The notes: generated by a model from the sequence alone, not told the origin. A stretch of DNA of 64,000 nt from CBDDBH01 sp965225625 (GCA_965225625.1 CBDDBH010000034.1:124001-188000), one strand, 5' to 3'. Counted from the stretch's first letter, positions 1-8,928 are shown. Numbers and translations are program-made.

Positions 1-863
1 CATTCGTCGAGCAACGAAAAATCGTAGATGTCGCGCCAAGCGCGTTCTTGCTCAATGCCGAGCGCTTTTCGCATACGGTCGATAGCGCCCTGCGCGATGT
101 CGGGCTCCGTGCGACCGTGGGCAGTGAACTTATCGACAAAGAGATTGCTCGTAGCCTCGACGAGATCCGCAGGTACGTCGAAGTACTCATATAGTTCCGT
201 GCCGACCAGCTCGGAATCGTTGTTCAGAATATCCAGCCCGTGCTTGAGAACGCGGGCGGCGGCACCGACGAGTTCAGGCTCTTTCGCTAACATCGACTCA
301 TGTACGGCCAGCCCGGTCGTGGGAACGCGTATGCTGTCGCCAAAAAACGCAAGCGTGCGCAATCCCAATTTCTCGACCCAGGGTGGCGGTACCGCCGAAC
401 TCAGCACTGCAGCCGCGACGTTGCCGCTGCGCAACAGACCCAAGCGCGCCGTGTCGTCGCGGGCCGCTGCCAGCTCGACGTCTTCGTCCGGGTTAAGGCC
501 AGATTGGCTTAGCAGAATTCGTGTTAACTGGGCGGGTGGCGCGATGATAGGGTAACCCGCAACCTTATGGCCCTTGAGCGCAGCGATAGTGGGTATTTCA
601 TTACTTGCGTACAGCCAGAACATCGGCCGATCGGTCGCCACGAAAACGACGCGCTGTGACATATCCTTCAGTGCGCTCACCAGGGCCGCGCCGCAACTTA
701 CCTGAAACGTTTCGGCCGGAAGTTCAGCATCGGCTGTAAAGGTGATATCGACCAGTTCGACGCGCAGATCCGCTTGTTCATACAAGCCGGCTTTACTGGC
801 GACGAAATGGCAAAGCAGCTCGTGCGGATCAAACGCCTTAAAACCGAGTTGGATAGTTCTCAC
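1..863 (-). CDS. ABC transporter solute-binding-like protein (NMT1/SsuA type), 3' end outside window
   Basis: About 287 codons are visible, running off the left edge, so the C-terminus is missing. The translation begins VRTIQLGFKAFDPHELLCHF and has the layout of type 2 periplasmic binding proteins of the NMT1/THI5/SsuA/TauA group: a strand, then a helix facing the ligand cleft, a PTTGLAVHESML-like hinge stretch, and a helical second lobe. The start is GTG at 863, preceded by a GAGAG stretch; no other in-frame start lies nearby upstream. Unusually there is no signal peptide, so it may act in the cytoplasm or be an enzyme or sensor of the same fold. It follows the molybdenum hydroxylase genes on the same strand after a 119-nt gap, suggesting uptake or sensing of the same substrate. 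Family is fairly sure; ligand unknown. Confidence 0.75.
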   Translation of the reverse strand, partial: MRTIQLGFKAFDPHELLCHFVASKAGLYEQADLRVELVDITFTADAELPAETFQVSCGAALVSALKDMSQRVVFVATDRPMFWLYASNEIPTIAALKGHKVAGYPIIAPPAQLTRILLSQSGLNPDEDVELAAARDDTARLGLLRSGNVAAAVLSSAVPPPWVEKLGLRTLAFFGDSIRVPTTGLAVHESMLAKEPELVGAAARVLKHGLDILNNDSELVGTELYEYFDVPADLVEATSNLFVDKFTAHGRTEPDIAQGAIDRMRKALGIEQERAWRDIYDFSLLDE

Positions 864-982
864 GTGATTGCTCTCTCGCTGCGAGGTGCCGCTGGTGGAC
901 GCCGTCCGGTGGTGTGCATCAACTCGCCGTAAATAGTCGGTCCGTATCCCAGACAACCTCGCCCTTGCGTAGACCTATCGAC

Positions 983-3400
983 TTAACGTTGCTCCACACT
1001 TACCAAGCGCTCGCGGTTGTGATTTTGCAGCAGTTCGAACAGCGCATTAGGCGGATTGTGGGTATCGTCGATAATCACGCCCTCGTCGTGCAGAGCGTCT
1101 TGCAGGGCGGAAGAAATCGCGTGCAGCGGTGCACCGCCACCTTCGCCCATGCCTTTTGCGCCGTTGTAACTGAAAGGGGAAGCGTTGCTCAAGCTGCCAT
1201 AATGCAGATGCGGCATGTTCAGTGCGGTTAACGGGATGTAATCGCTGAAGGAACTGGTCAGCAGGTTGCCATCCTCGTCGTAGCTGAAGCTTTCCATTAA
1301 TGCCGCGCCGATGCCGTGGGCGGTTGCGCCGTGTACCTGGCCTTCAACAATTTGCGGGTTAATGACGTTGCCACAGTCATCGACCGCGGCGTAAGCGTGA
1401 ATGCGTGGCTGATACGTATCCGCATCGACCTCGATCACTGCGATGTGTAACTGTGCAGCGTAGGTCAATGTCAGATTTCCATATTTGCGTTTGATATCGA
1501 GAAGCTCGAACGGCGGACGATAGACGTGGCGAACGTTGAGTGTCAGATCCGCCATCTCATCCGGCAATGTTGCGTTATTGGCATTTACCAGGTTGCACAG
1601 GTACCAGTAATTTACTGATTTATCGGAGCCTTTTACTCGCACCTCGGGACCCTGTGTACCCACTCCGAACTCCAGGTCGTCGGGATTGGCTTCCATGACG
1701 AACGCAGCCAGCGTCTTCATTTGCTCTTTCAATTTCTGGCAGGCGCCGTGCACCGCAGACAGGCCGGTCACCGCGAACTGACTGGCATAGGAGCCGGAAT
1801 GTCCGGTAAAGGTATTCCATTCGCTGTCAAATCCAGTGCGCACGAACACCATGGCAGGATCCACGCCTAGCTCTTCAGCGACGACCTGCGATACGGTGGT
1901 CTCGTGGCCCTGCCCCGAAGGACCGGCACCCATGGCCGCGACGATAGATCCATCCAGATCCAATTTAAGCGAGCACACTTCCGAGTTGCCGGAGAACGGA
2001 TTGTTCGGGTTGATGATTTGCGCCTGGCCAAAATTGTTGGTGCCCGAATCGAGCGTCGTACCAATGCCGATCCCGAACCAGCGCCCTTCAGCACGCGCAG
2101 TTTCTTGTTTCGCCTTCCAGTCGTCCCAGCCAATCAGCGATTTGGCTTTCTCCAGCATCCCCGGGTAGTCGCCGGAATCGTATACGCAGCCGTTCGGCGT
2201 CGTGTATGGAAACTCAGTGATGTAATTACGCAGGCGCATCTCATCGCCGGGGACCCCGAGCTCGGTCGCGCAGATGTCCATGACACGTTCCATAAACCAC
2301 AGATGTTGCAGCCGCGAATAGCCCCGGTTTGGACCGGACGGACACTTGGTAGTGACGTATTGTTGGAAATCGATGCGGATGTTGCGCAACTTGTAGCAAG
2401 CTGGCAGCACCTGCGACCAGATAACCGCACCAAGTGGTTCATAGCGCGGAAACGCCCCACAATCGTCAAGGTGCTTGGAGCGAATGGCGGTAACCACGCA
2501 GTCCTTGTCGAGGGCGACTTCAGTTTCCACATAAGTACGTTCATTACCATGGGCACTGCCGAGCAAATGTTCGGTGCGCGATTCGATCCATTTTACGGTG
2601 CGCCCCCCAGCCTTTTTCGAGGCCAGCGCCGAGACGACCAGAAAGACGTAGCTGGTGACCTTGATGCCGAAACTGCCGCCATTGTCTTCACTCTTGATAC
2701 GGATATTGCTGATGCTCACGCCAAGCGCCGGCGCAACCAATTGCACGGCGAAGCCGGCGAAGGACTGGTTGCAATAGAAATCGATCATGCCGTGGGGTTC
2801 CCACTTTGCGATCACGGCGTTGGTTTCCAGCGGGGTGCTGGAGAAGCGGTGGAAATGTAAGCGATCAATCTTAACGACGTGCGCGGCGTCGGCGAATGCG
2901 GTATCCAGATCGCCGTATTCGTATACGCCCTTCCAGACCAGGTTTGTACCCGAGGAGCCGTGCAGAACATTTTCGTCCGTCATCGACTGTCCCGGATTGC
3001 CAACGGCGTCCAGCATCTCGTAATCGATTTCCACCAACTCGGCCGCGTCAGCAGCGATGGCGGCTGTCTGCGCGACGATGGCAACGACGGGCTCACCCTG
3101 GTAGCGGACTTTGCCCACTGCCATCGCGTAGTCGGTGATCTTGGCGCCGGGATCTTCACCGAGCTCAATAAACGGTTGGCATTGGGCCGCGACTTCGTCG
3201 CCTGTAAGTGTGCAGACCACACCCGGGAGGGCCTCCGCCTTGGAAACATCGATGCTGACGATGTTGGCATGGGAATACGGCGAGCGAAGCAAATGCAGGT
3301 GCAGCATCTCCGCTGCATGTTGATCGTCGACGAATCGCCCCTGGCCTCGGATCAGCCGGGCGTCCTCTTTACGCGTTACCGATTTACCAACCCAACTCAT
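983..3400 (-). CDS. Molybdenum hydroxylase large (Mo-cofactor) subunit, xanthine dehydrogenase/CoxL family
   Basis: An 805-residue protein starting MSWVGKSVTRKEDARLIRGQ, the usual opening of the aldehyde oxidase/xanthine dehydrogenase/CoxL superfamily. It carries the a/b hammerhead domain (about residues 15-130) and the molybdopterin-binding domain. Near residue 753 is KGMGEGGG, whose Glu is the expected catalytic base. The loop that diagnoses true CO dehydrogenases (AYRGAGR or AYxCSFR) is replaced near residue 355 by GPNRGYSRLQH, so CO oxidation is unlikely; hydroxylation of an N-heterocycle or aldehyde is more plausible. A GAGGAAT ribosome-binding site precedes the ATG. It lies 10 nt after the CoxG-like gene in one leftward operon with the 2Fe-2S and FAD subunits. 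Family certain, substrate unknown. Confidence 0.92.
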   Translation of the reverse strand: MSWVGKSVTRKEDARLIRGQGRFVDDQHAAEMLHLHLLRSPYSHANIVSIDVSKAEALPGVVCTLTGDEVAAQCQPFIELGEDPGAKITDYAMAVGKVRYQGEPVVAIVAQTAAIAADAAELVEIDYEMLDAVGNPGQSMTDENVLHGSSGTNLVWKGVYEYGDLDTAFADAAHVVKIDRLHFHRFSSTPLETNAVIAKWEPHGMIDFYCNQSFAGFAVQLVAPALGVSISNIRIKSEDNGGSFGIKVTSYVFLVVSALASKKAGGRTVKWIESRTEHLLGSAHGNERTYVETEVALDKDCVVTAIRSKHLDDCGAFPRYEPLGAVIWSQVLPACYKLRNIRIDFQQYVTTKCPSGPNRGYSRLQHLWFMERVMDICATELGVPGDEMRLRNYITEFPYTTPNGCVYDSGDYPGMLEKAKSLIGWDDWKAKQETARAEGRWFGIGIGTTLDSGTNNFGQAQIINPNNPFSGNSEVCSLKLDLDGSIVAAMGAGPSGQGHETTVSQVVAEELGVDPAMVFVRTGFDSEWNTFTGHSGSYASQFAVTGLSAVHGACQKLKEQMKTLAAFVMEANPDDLEFGVGTQGPEVRVKGSDKSVNYWYLCNLVNANNATLPDEMADLTLNVRHVYRPPFELLDIKRKYGNLTLTYAAQLHIAVIEVDADTYQPRIHAYAAVDDCGNVINPQIVEGQVHGATAHGIGAALMESFSYDEDGNLLTSSFSDYIPLTALNMPHLHYGSLSNASPFSYNGAKGMGEGGGAPLHAISSALQDALHDEGVIIDDTHNPPNALFELLQNHNRERLVSVEQR

Positions 3401-3410
3401 AGCTTATTCC

Positions 3411-3854
3411 TCAGGCCAACGCTGCTTGTAGGGCATCAATCATTTTGTTGATGTCTTTTTTTGCGAGCGGCTTTAGTAATCCACCGGCGAGTGAAATCAG
3501 CCTGCCGAAGAGTTTTACTTCGCCCTTCCATTTAACGAGTGTCCCACCGTCATCGGTATCTTCCAGATCGAAGCTCGAAATCATATTGAACGCGCCCTGC
3601 AAAACGTCACCCTTGCCGACGTAGCCGGCGTGGTTGGGCGGATCCTGCGTTTCCAAATCAAGTTTTATGGTGGCCTTGCCGCGGATCTTTGATAAACCCA
3701 CCATCACTTTTACGATGGAATGCGTATCATCGAGCATCTCCACGCTCTCATAGCTGGGCAGGCACGGTGCGAATTTCGCCGGGTCCGACAGAAACGCATA
3801 TACCTCGTCCTTCGGTTTGGCTAGGGTGAACTCGCCGGAAAACTCGATTGCCAT
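3411..3854 (-). CDS. CoxG-like SRPBCC-domain protein
   Basis: A 147-residue protein beginning MAIEFSGEFTLAKPKDEVYAF, which matches the START/SRPBCC-fold CoxG family (carbon monoxide dehydrogenase subunit G). The DPAKFAPCLPSYESVE stretch and the C-terminal LISLAGGLLKPLAKK helix are typical. In CO-oxidising bacteria CoxG helps anchor the molybdenum enzyme at the membrane; relatives occur in many operons for other molybdenum hydroxylases, probably for recruitment or maturation. An AGGGAG ribosome-binding site lies inside the end of the upstream 2Fe-2S gene, and the genes are 4 nt apart, so they are co-transcribed. Family sure; exact role inferred. Confidence 0.88.
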   Translation of the reverse strand: MAIEFSGEFTLAKPKDEVYAFLSDPAKFAPCLPSYESVEMLDDTHSIVKVMVGLSKIRGKATIKLDLETQDPPNHAGYVGKGDVLQGAFNMISSFDLEDTDDGGTLVKWKGEVKLFGRLISLAGGLLKPLAKKDINKMIDALQAALA

Positions 3855-3858
3855 CGTC

Positions 3859-4347
3859 TTAACTCCCTTTCATCTCTGCCGACGCCGCGCCGATCGCAGT
3901 AATGATGTTCTGATAACCCGTGCAGCGGCACACGTTGCCGGCAATGGCCTTGCGGATCTGCCCCAGAGTGGGCTCAGCATTATCGTTAAGCAGGTTGTAG
4001 GACGACATCAGCATGCCCGGTGTACAGTAACCGCATTGCAAACCGTGGTGCTCCGAGAACGCTTTTTGCACCGGGTGCAGTTGGCCGTTTTGTTCCAGGC
4101 CTTCTACTGTGAGTACCTCACCTTGATCGGCTTGCACTGCAAACAGGGTGCAGGATTTCACAACGCTGCCGTTCAGCAGTACCGTGCAGGCGCCGCAATA
4201 GCTCGTATCGCAGCCGATATGCGTGCCGGTCAGCCGCAGTTCCTGGCGAATGAACTCAACCAGTAGCATGCGCGGTTCAACCTCGCGCTGGTACGTTTCA
4301 CCGTTGACGGTGACCTCGATAGCAACGGCTGCAATTGCATCAGACAT
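3859..4347 (-). CDS. Molybdenum hydroxylase small subunit, two [2Fe-2S] clusters (CoxS type)
   Basis: A 162-residue protein from ATG at 4347, chosen because AAGGAAG lies just upstream and the family usually starts here. The N-terminal plant-ferredoxin-like domain carries GCDTSYCGACTVLLNG plus a later Cys; the C-terminal domain carries LQCGYCTPGML and GNVCRCTGYQNI. Together these are the two [2Fe-2S] sites that pass electrons from the molybdenum centre to FAD. Length and motif order match CoxS/XdhC-type small subunits. Its start overlaps the end of the FAD-subunit gene by 8 nt, indicating translational coupling. Very confident of family. Confidence 0.95.
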   Translation of the reverse strand: MSDAIAAVAIEVTVNGETYQREVEPRMLLVEFIRQELRLTGTHIGCDTSYCGACTVLLNGSVVKSCTLFAVQADQGEVLTVEGLEQNGQLHPVQKAFSEHHGLQCGYCTPGMLMSSYNLLNDNAEPTLGQIRKAIAGNVCRCTGYQNIITAIGAASAEMKGS

Positions 4348-5233
4348 AATTGTGACTTCCTTCAATCTGCTCGCCATTGGCGCGTCTAACGGCGATGCCG
4401 GCAGCATGCTTCACCAGCGCGCGTAACAGTGTGCGTTTGTATTCTTCTGAACCGCGCAGATCAGGCAAGGGTTCCGCTGCTTCATAGGCGGCATCAGCCG
4501 CCTTGGCGATCTGTTCCGCGGTCACGGGATTGCCGCGCAGCACCGCTTCGGCGGCAGGGACTCGCGCCGCCTTCAATCCGGTAGAGCCGAGCACCACCCC
4601 AGCGTCGGTGCAAGTTTCTCCCGTGACGGTCAGTTGCACACCGGCGGTAGCCGTTGGGTAGGCTTGCGCTGCGCGTTTGAACGCGATATATGCACCGCCA
4701 CTGTTGGCCGGCGGTACATTGAACTGCACTTCGGTGACCATCTCGCCATGTTCCAGGCAGGTCGTGAATGCGTCCTCGATCAAGTCGTCGACCGCCAGGG
4801 TTCTGGTGCCGCTAGGTCCGACGCACGTTACCGAGCCGCCCAGCAGCAGCATGATCGGTGCCCAATCTCCGCCAGGATCAGCCTCGGCGAGTGAGCCGCC
4901 AATTGTTCCGCAGCTGCGCACTTGTGCATCTGCGATCCCAGCGGCGCAGTCGCGCACGATTGGGATGTTGGCAGCAACATCGGACTTTGCAATGTCAGCG
5001 TGGGTCGCCAGCGCGCCAATGTTGACGATGCCGCCGTTCTGGGCAATGCCACGCAATTTCGGAATGCGGCTGATATCAACGAGATCGGATGGCGCATCCA
5101 GGCGCAATTTTAATAGTGGGATCAAGCTCTGTCCGCCGGACAGGAACTTGGCGTTTACACCGAGCTCGGCTAAGAGGCTAACGGCTTGCTCAATGGAGCT
5201 GGCGCGATGAAAAGCGAAAGGTGCCGGATACAC
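4340..5233 (-). CDS. Molybdenum hydroxylase FAD-binding medium subunit (CoxM type)
   Basis: A 297-residue protein from GTG at 5233. This start has TTTAGGAGA at a good distance and gives the typical opening VYPAPFAFHRASSIEQAVSLL; an upstream ATG at 5305 would add an unusual basic tail. The FAD/pyrophosphate motifs KFLSGGQSLIPLLKLR and IGALATHADI, and TIGGSLAEADPGGDW, are characteristic of the PCMH-type FAD domain. The CO dehydrogenase C-terminal domain follows. It transfers electrons from the 2Fe-2S subunit to an acceptor. First gene of the leftward operon, its promoter lying in 5234-5584. Confidence 0.93.
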   Translation of the reverse strand: MYPAPFAFHRASSIEQAVSLLAELGVNAKFLSGGQSLIPLLKLRLDAPSDLVDISRIPKLRGIAQNGGIVNIGALATHADIAKSDVAANIPIVRDCAAGIADAQVRSCGTIGGSLAEADPGGDWAPIMLLLGGSVTCVGPSGTRTLAVDDLIEDAFTTCLEHGEMVTEVQFNVPPANSGGAYIAFKRAAQAYPTATAGVQLTVTGETCTDAGVVLGSTGLKAARVPAAEAVLRGNPVTAEQIAKAADAAYEAAEPLPDLRGSEEYKRTLLRALVKHAAGIAVRRANGEQIEGSHNYV

Positions 5234-5584
5234 TATTATTATTCTCCTAAACGGCTTAGGGCGAGCTGTAGATAGGCGCCGAAAAACGGGCGCTAAGAAT
5301 AGCATAAGGCCCTGCGCAAAGGGTGATTCAGGTCATCAACGTGAGGCTCGCACGCGCCATGCAATCAGCTGATTGCCCCGGCGCGACCATACGCTACCGT
5401 ATTGATATTTACAACGGCGGCGCCTACAATGCCGTGACCTTGGAACCGAAGCCAGGGTTTCAGTAAACTCCCCAATCCGGCTCGGTCTAATTATTGGCCC
5501 TGGGCAGCTAGCGACCAACGCGAGCAGGGTATCGAAGTTATTCAAGCCAGACAGCTTGGCGGTGCCGTGCGCAGGAGACGAACT
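5234..5584. other. Intergenic divergent promoter region
   Basis: 351 bases without a convincing gene between the leftward molybdenum hydroxylase operon and the rightward catabolic genes. It holds a sigma70-like promoter for the rightward genes (separate entry) and must hold the leftward promoter, which I could not place. A short open frame on the minus strand here is rich in Arg and resembles nothing known. Confidence 0.6.
5402..5430 (+). promoter_or_regulatory. Candidate sigma70 promoter
   Basis: TTGATA (5402-5407) and TACAAT (5425-5430) are separated by exactly 17 bases, close to consensus. It would drive the rightward operon starting at 5585 with a leader of about 150 nt. Inferred from sequence match only. 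Confidence 0.5.
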
Positions 5585-6679
5585 ATGAATGCTTCCGTTA
5601 CCCCCACTGTGGGTGTGATTTTTAAATCTTATGAGCCGCTGTCATCGATGATGGCGTATGCCCGCGAAACTGAGAGCGGCAAACTGATGGGCGGTTTCTG
5701 GATCGCCGAGGCGTATCACTGGTTCCGCAAATATGGACACGAAGCGCGAGGTTGTATGGCCACCTTGGCCGCGGTTGCGCTGAATACCGAGACTATCCCG
5801 ATCGGTTTGGGGATCACCTCACCGTATATGCGCCACCCAACCATTCAGGCGTCGGAAGCGGCGGCTATCGATGAGCTCTCTAATGGTCGGTTCATCATGG
5901 GATTGGGGGTCGGTAAAGTCGGGGTCGAGTATCTCGAGTACGATCTGAAGGTTCACACGCCGGTGAAAATGCACCGCGAGTCCATCGAAATTTTCCGCAA
6001 GGTACTCTCTGGCGAAGCTTACAGCTACAAAGGTGACTTGTTCGAGTCGGAAATGCCCGCTGTCGATCGCGCGGCCCGCGGATTGCGTACCGAAATTCCG
6101 ATGTACATGGGTGCGACCGGTCCGCTGATGCAGAAGTTGGCCGGCAAGATGGCCGACGGTTTGTTGCTGCCCGGCCTGACGTCGCCCGGTTTCGTGCGTT
6201 ATGCGCGTGAGAAGTTCGCCGATGGTTGCGCAAAAGTAGGGCGCCAGTTGTCAGATGATTTCCCAGTGGGCGGCGTCATTCTGGCCAGTTGCTCGCGCGA
6301 TGGCGCTAAAGCAAAAGATGCGGCGCGCAGTTACACCGCTACCTATGTCATCAATAAGATCAGAAATATCAAAAACGACGTAATCCTGAGTAGTTCCGGT
6401 CTGCCGGACGAAACCTGGGAACCCTTCCGTAAAGCCATCGCCGAAGGCACCGAGGACAATGTCACCCATCTGGTAAATGACGACATGATGTGCAGATTCA
6501 CGGTCATCGCCGGCGAGCCGGACGAGTGCACTGAGCTGCTACAGCAACTGGTCGACGCGGGTTTGAATCTGCCTTTGATGGAAGTCGTCGGTGCTGACGA
6601 GGCCGCAAATCTTGAAACCATTAAATTGCTGGGCTCCTATGTGGTGCCCAACTTGAACGCCGCGGCTGCAGCAGCCTGA
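5585..6679 (+). CDS. LLM-class (luciferase-like) flavin-dependent oxidoreductase
   Basis: A 364-residue protein from ATG at 5585, chosen for the AGGAG seven bases upstream; a GTG at 5567 is possible but lacks a site. It has the bacterial luciferase TIM-barrel pattern: GFWIAEAYHWFRKYG near the N-terminus, TIPIGLGITSPYMRHP, and FIMGLGVGKVGVEYL. The family uses FMN or F420 for oxygenation or for hydride transfer, as in methylene-tetrahydromethanopterin reductase-like proteins; which cofactor is used here cannot be decided. First gene of a rightward operon with a fumarylacetoacetate-hydrolase relative 42 nt behind, suggesting ring or side-chain oxidation of the substrate handled by the divergent molybdenum enzyme. 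Confidence 0.88.
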   Translation: MNASVTPTVGVIFKSYEPLSSMMAYARETESGKLMGGFWIAEAYHWFRKYGHEARGCMATLAAVALNTETIPIGLGITSPYMRHPTIQASEAAAIDELSNGRFIMGLGVGKVGVEYLEYDLKVHTPVKMHRESIEIFRKVLSGEAYSYKGDLFESEMPAVDRAARGLRTEIPMYMGATGPLMQKLAGKMADGLLLPGLTSPGFVRYAREKFADGCAKVGRQLSDDFPVGGVILASCSRDGAKAKDAARSYTATYVINKIRNIKNDVILSSSGLPDETWEPFRKAIAEGTEDNVTHLVNDDMMCRFTVIAGEPDECTELLQQLVDAGLNLPLMEVVGADEAANLETIKLLGSYVVPNLNAAAAAA

Positions 6680-6721
6680 TTGCCGCCGAGAACGTACTTA
6701 ATTCATAGAGACGGAAAGCGC

Positions 6722-7630
6722 ATGAAACTAGCCTCATTTAAAGTCAACGGTGAAACCACGCTGGGTGCCTATCAAAACGGCAAGTACATCGATCTGCATG
6801 CACTCACTAACGGTGAGCTGCCGCGCAGCATGATCGAGTTCCTGGAAGGCGGCGATGCCGCGATGGACACCGCGCGCAAGGCATTGGACGGTGCTATGGC
6901 AGACGCGGACTACGCTTATGCTGAGGATGCTGTCGAACTACTTTCTCCTGTGCCCAAGCCGGGCAAGATCGTGCACACGTCGTGCAACTTCGATTCGCAC
7001 CTGGCGGAGTTGGCAACCTGGAGTGATCCGGAATGGGAATCCCACAATTGGAAGGATTTCCATTTTGAGCATCCCACGGGTTTTTTGCAGGCACCATCCT
7101 CCGTGGCTGCCTCGGGTGACAGCATCGATGTGCCCGTCTTCACCAAACAACTCGACTACGAAATCGAAATCGGCATCATTATCGGTAAAGAAGCCTTCCA
7201 AGTTGGGTTGGACGAGGCTTTCGATTACGTTGCGGGTTATTGCGTGTTCAATGACCTGTCGGCGCGGGATATTCAAGCCCGCGAGCATTCCAATAAAGTG
7301 ATCCTGATGGGTAAGAGCTTTAAGGGCTCTTGCCCGCTCGGCCCGTGGCTGGTCACCAAAGACGAACTTGACGATCCGCACAAGCTCGATATGAAGCTGC
7401 GGGTAAATGGCGAAGTACGCCAGGACGCCAATACGGCGCAAATGCATTACAAAACCGCGGAGTTGGTGTCGTGGTGGTCGCACATGAGTTTACAACCTGG
7501 CGATGTCATCACCAGTGGCAGTCCGCCAGGTGTTGCGGCTGGCATGGAGGTACCACGCTGGCTGGTGTCCGGCGATAAAATCGAAGCCGATGTGGAGAGC
7601 CTCGGTGTATTGACGACCTACGTCGCCTGA
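6722..7630 (+). CDS. Fumarylacetoacetate hydrolase family protein
   Basis: A 302-residue protein from ATG at 6722, preceded by GGAAAG; the reading frame opens earlier but MKLASFKVNGETTLGAYQNG is the usual family beginning. The C-terminal catalytic domain contains LDYEIEIGIIIGKEAF and CVFNDLSARDIQ, which supply the acidic ligands of the divalent metal, followed by KSFKGSCPLGPWLV and GDVITSGSPPGV. Members hydrolyse C-C bonds in acylpyruvates or decarboxylate or isomerise 2-oxo acids at the end of aromatic and heterocyclic degradation routes. It sits between the LLM oxidoreductase and the LeuA-like gene. Family certain, precise reaction unknown. Confidence 0.92.
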   Translation: MKLASFKVNGETTLGAYQNGKYIDLHALTNGELPRSMIEFLEGGDAAMDTARKALDGAMADADYAYAEDAVELLSPVPKPGKIVHTSCNFDSHLAELATWSDPEWESHNWKDFHFEHPTGFLQAPSSVAASGDSIDVPVFTKQLDYEIEIGIIIGKEAFQVGLDEAFDYVAGYCVFNDLSARDIQAREHSNKVILMGKSFKGSCPLGPWLVTKDELDDPHKLDMKLRVNGEVRQDANTAQMHYKTAELVSWWSHMSLQPGDVITSGSPPGVAAGMEVPRWLVSGDKIEADVESLGVLTTYVA

Positions 7631-7699
7631 ACCGACGGACGACAAAGGCTTCATTAAAATGAAACGTGGGCAGTCCCCACCTTAAGAGAGTATGCGCAC

Positions 7700-8887
7700 A
7701 TGAATACCATAGATAAGGTTTGGACCAGCGAGCTGAATGGCACCGATGCGATCCAGGACAGTTTCGATCGCAGCACGCCGGTGCGTTTTTACGACACCAC
7801 ATTGCGCGATGGCGAGCAGACCATCGGCGTGGTTTTTCCGCCGGATGAAAAGTTCGAGATTGCCGGCAAGCTGTCGGATCTGGGCGTCGGTCGCATCGAG
7901 GCGGGATTCCCACGGGTATCGGAAGCCGATTCGCAGGCCGTGAAACGGATCCTCGAGGCGGGCCTGAAATCAGAGATCTGGGGATTCTCCCGCGCCGTAA
8001 AAGGGGATCTGGACGCACTCATCGAGCTTGGCACCACACAAACGGTTATCGAGATTTCGACCAGCGATATCAAGATTGAGGCCTACGGGTTTACCCGCGA
8101 GGTTGTCATCCAGCGGGCGCTGGATGCCATCAAGCACGCCCGCGACAACGATATGAAAGTGTGTTTCTTTCCGGTCGACGGCACACGGTCGGACCTGAGT
8201 TATCTGGAGGATGTTTTCTCCCAAGCCATTGAAGCGGGTGCAGAGGAAGTGGCGGTTGTCGATACCATCGGCGCGACTTGCCCCGAAGCCATCGAAGTGC
8301 TGGTGCGTAAGGTATGTGGCTGGGTCGGGCCCGACGTGCCGGTGCATTTTCACGGCCATAACGATTTCGGCTTAGCAACCGCGGCGGCGGTCGCAGCCGT
8401 GCGCGGTGGTGCGCGCTGGATCCAGGGTACCGTCAACGGCATGGGCGAGCGTGCCGGCAATGCGGATATCTGCGAAGTGGCATTGGCTCTGCAATGTCTT
8501 TACAACATGCCGGTAGAACTTGATTTGACGCAGGCGCGCGCGGCGTCCGAGGTGGTACAAAAGGCGGGCAAATATATTGTTGATCCGTGGAAACCGGTGG
8601 TTGGCAAGAATCTGTTCGTACGTGAAAGTGGCGCCGTGGCCAATCAATTTCACATTCCGGCGGCCATCGAGCCTTATTCTGCGGATCTCGTTGCCGCCGA
8701 TCGCCGCATCGTATTAGGAAAGAAAAGCGGCTTGATCAGTATCAAGCTGAAAGGAGAGGAACTCGGCGTGGATGTTCCCGAGGAAAAGCGCGGTGAGGTA
8801 TTGGCGCAAGTAAAGAGCCTGGCGGTTCAAGATCGAAGATTAGTGACGGACGACGAATTTCGCCAGATCGTCCAGCGCGTCGCTTAG
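7700..8887 (+). CDS. LeuA/homocitrate synthase-like (HMGL-like) pyruvate-carboxyltransferase family enzyme
   Basis: A 395-residue protein with the DRE-TIM metallolyase signatures: YDTTLRDGEQTIGVVF (catalytic Arg and metal-binding Asp), VHFHGHNDFGLATA (two metal His) and TVNGMGERAGN. The length is close to homocitrate synthases and re-citrate/methylmalate synthases rather than to isopropylmalate synthase, whose C-terminal regulatory domain is absent. It would condense acetyl-CoA with a 2-oxo acid, or run the reverse lyase reaction. Genomic company (LLM oxidoreductase, acylpyruvase-like protein, ketopantoate-reductase-like enzymes) suggests it processes a 2-oxo acid released from the substrate rather than serving leucine synthesis. 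Starts 69 nt after the previous gene. Confidence 0.85.
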   Translation: MNTIDKVWTSELNGTDAIQDSFDRSTPVRFYDTTLRDGEQTIGVVFPPDEKFEIAGKLSDLGVGRIEAGFPRVSEADSQAVKRILEAGLKSEIWGFSRAVKGDLDALIELGTTQTVIEISTSDIKIEAYGFTREVVIQRALDAIKHARDNDMKVCFFPVDGTRSDLSYLEDVFSQAIEAGAEEVAVVDTIGATCPEAIEVLVRKVCGWVGPDVPVHFHGHNDFGLATAAAVAAVRGGARWIQGTVNGMGERAGNADICEVALALQCLYNMPVELDLTQARAASEVVQKAGKYIVDPWKPVVGKNLFVRESGAVANQFHIPAAIEPYSADLVAADRRIVLGKKSGLISIKLKGEELGVDVPEEKRGEVLAQVKSLAVQDRRLVTDDEFRQIVQRVA

Positions 8888-8901
8888 TGCCGGCTAGGCG
8901 C

Positions 8902-8928
8902 GGCGCCTTCATGAAATATGCGGGCTAG
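8902..8928. repeat. Dispersed CTAG-ended repeat, right-end copy
   Basis: GGCGCCTTC followed by ATGAAATATGCGGGCTAG. The same terminal sequence, with small changes, is found at 29601-29633 (as a palindrome), at both ends of 54253-54506, and at 57631-57652. The terminal CTAG provides the TAG stop codon of the minus-strand gene at 8925. Confidence 0.7.

Noticed and set aside
28..555. 175-codon plus-strand open frame at the left edge
   Set aside because: Ser/Arg-rich shadow; the opposite strand encodes a clear solute-binding-like protein across the whole region.
1904..2860. Long open frame (318 codons) on the plus strand opposite the Mo-subunit gene
   Set aside because: It mirrors the third-position bias of the real minus-strand gene, has no ribosome-binding site and shows no family motif.
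983..3400. Assignment as carbon monoxide dehydrogenase CoxL
   Set aside because: The diagnostic active-site loop of form I or II is absent, so only the superfamily is claimed.
5336..5545. 69-codon minus-strand frame in the divergent promoter region
   Set aside because: No ribosome-binding site and random-like Arg/Ser composition; promoter elements overlap it.
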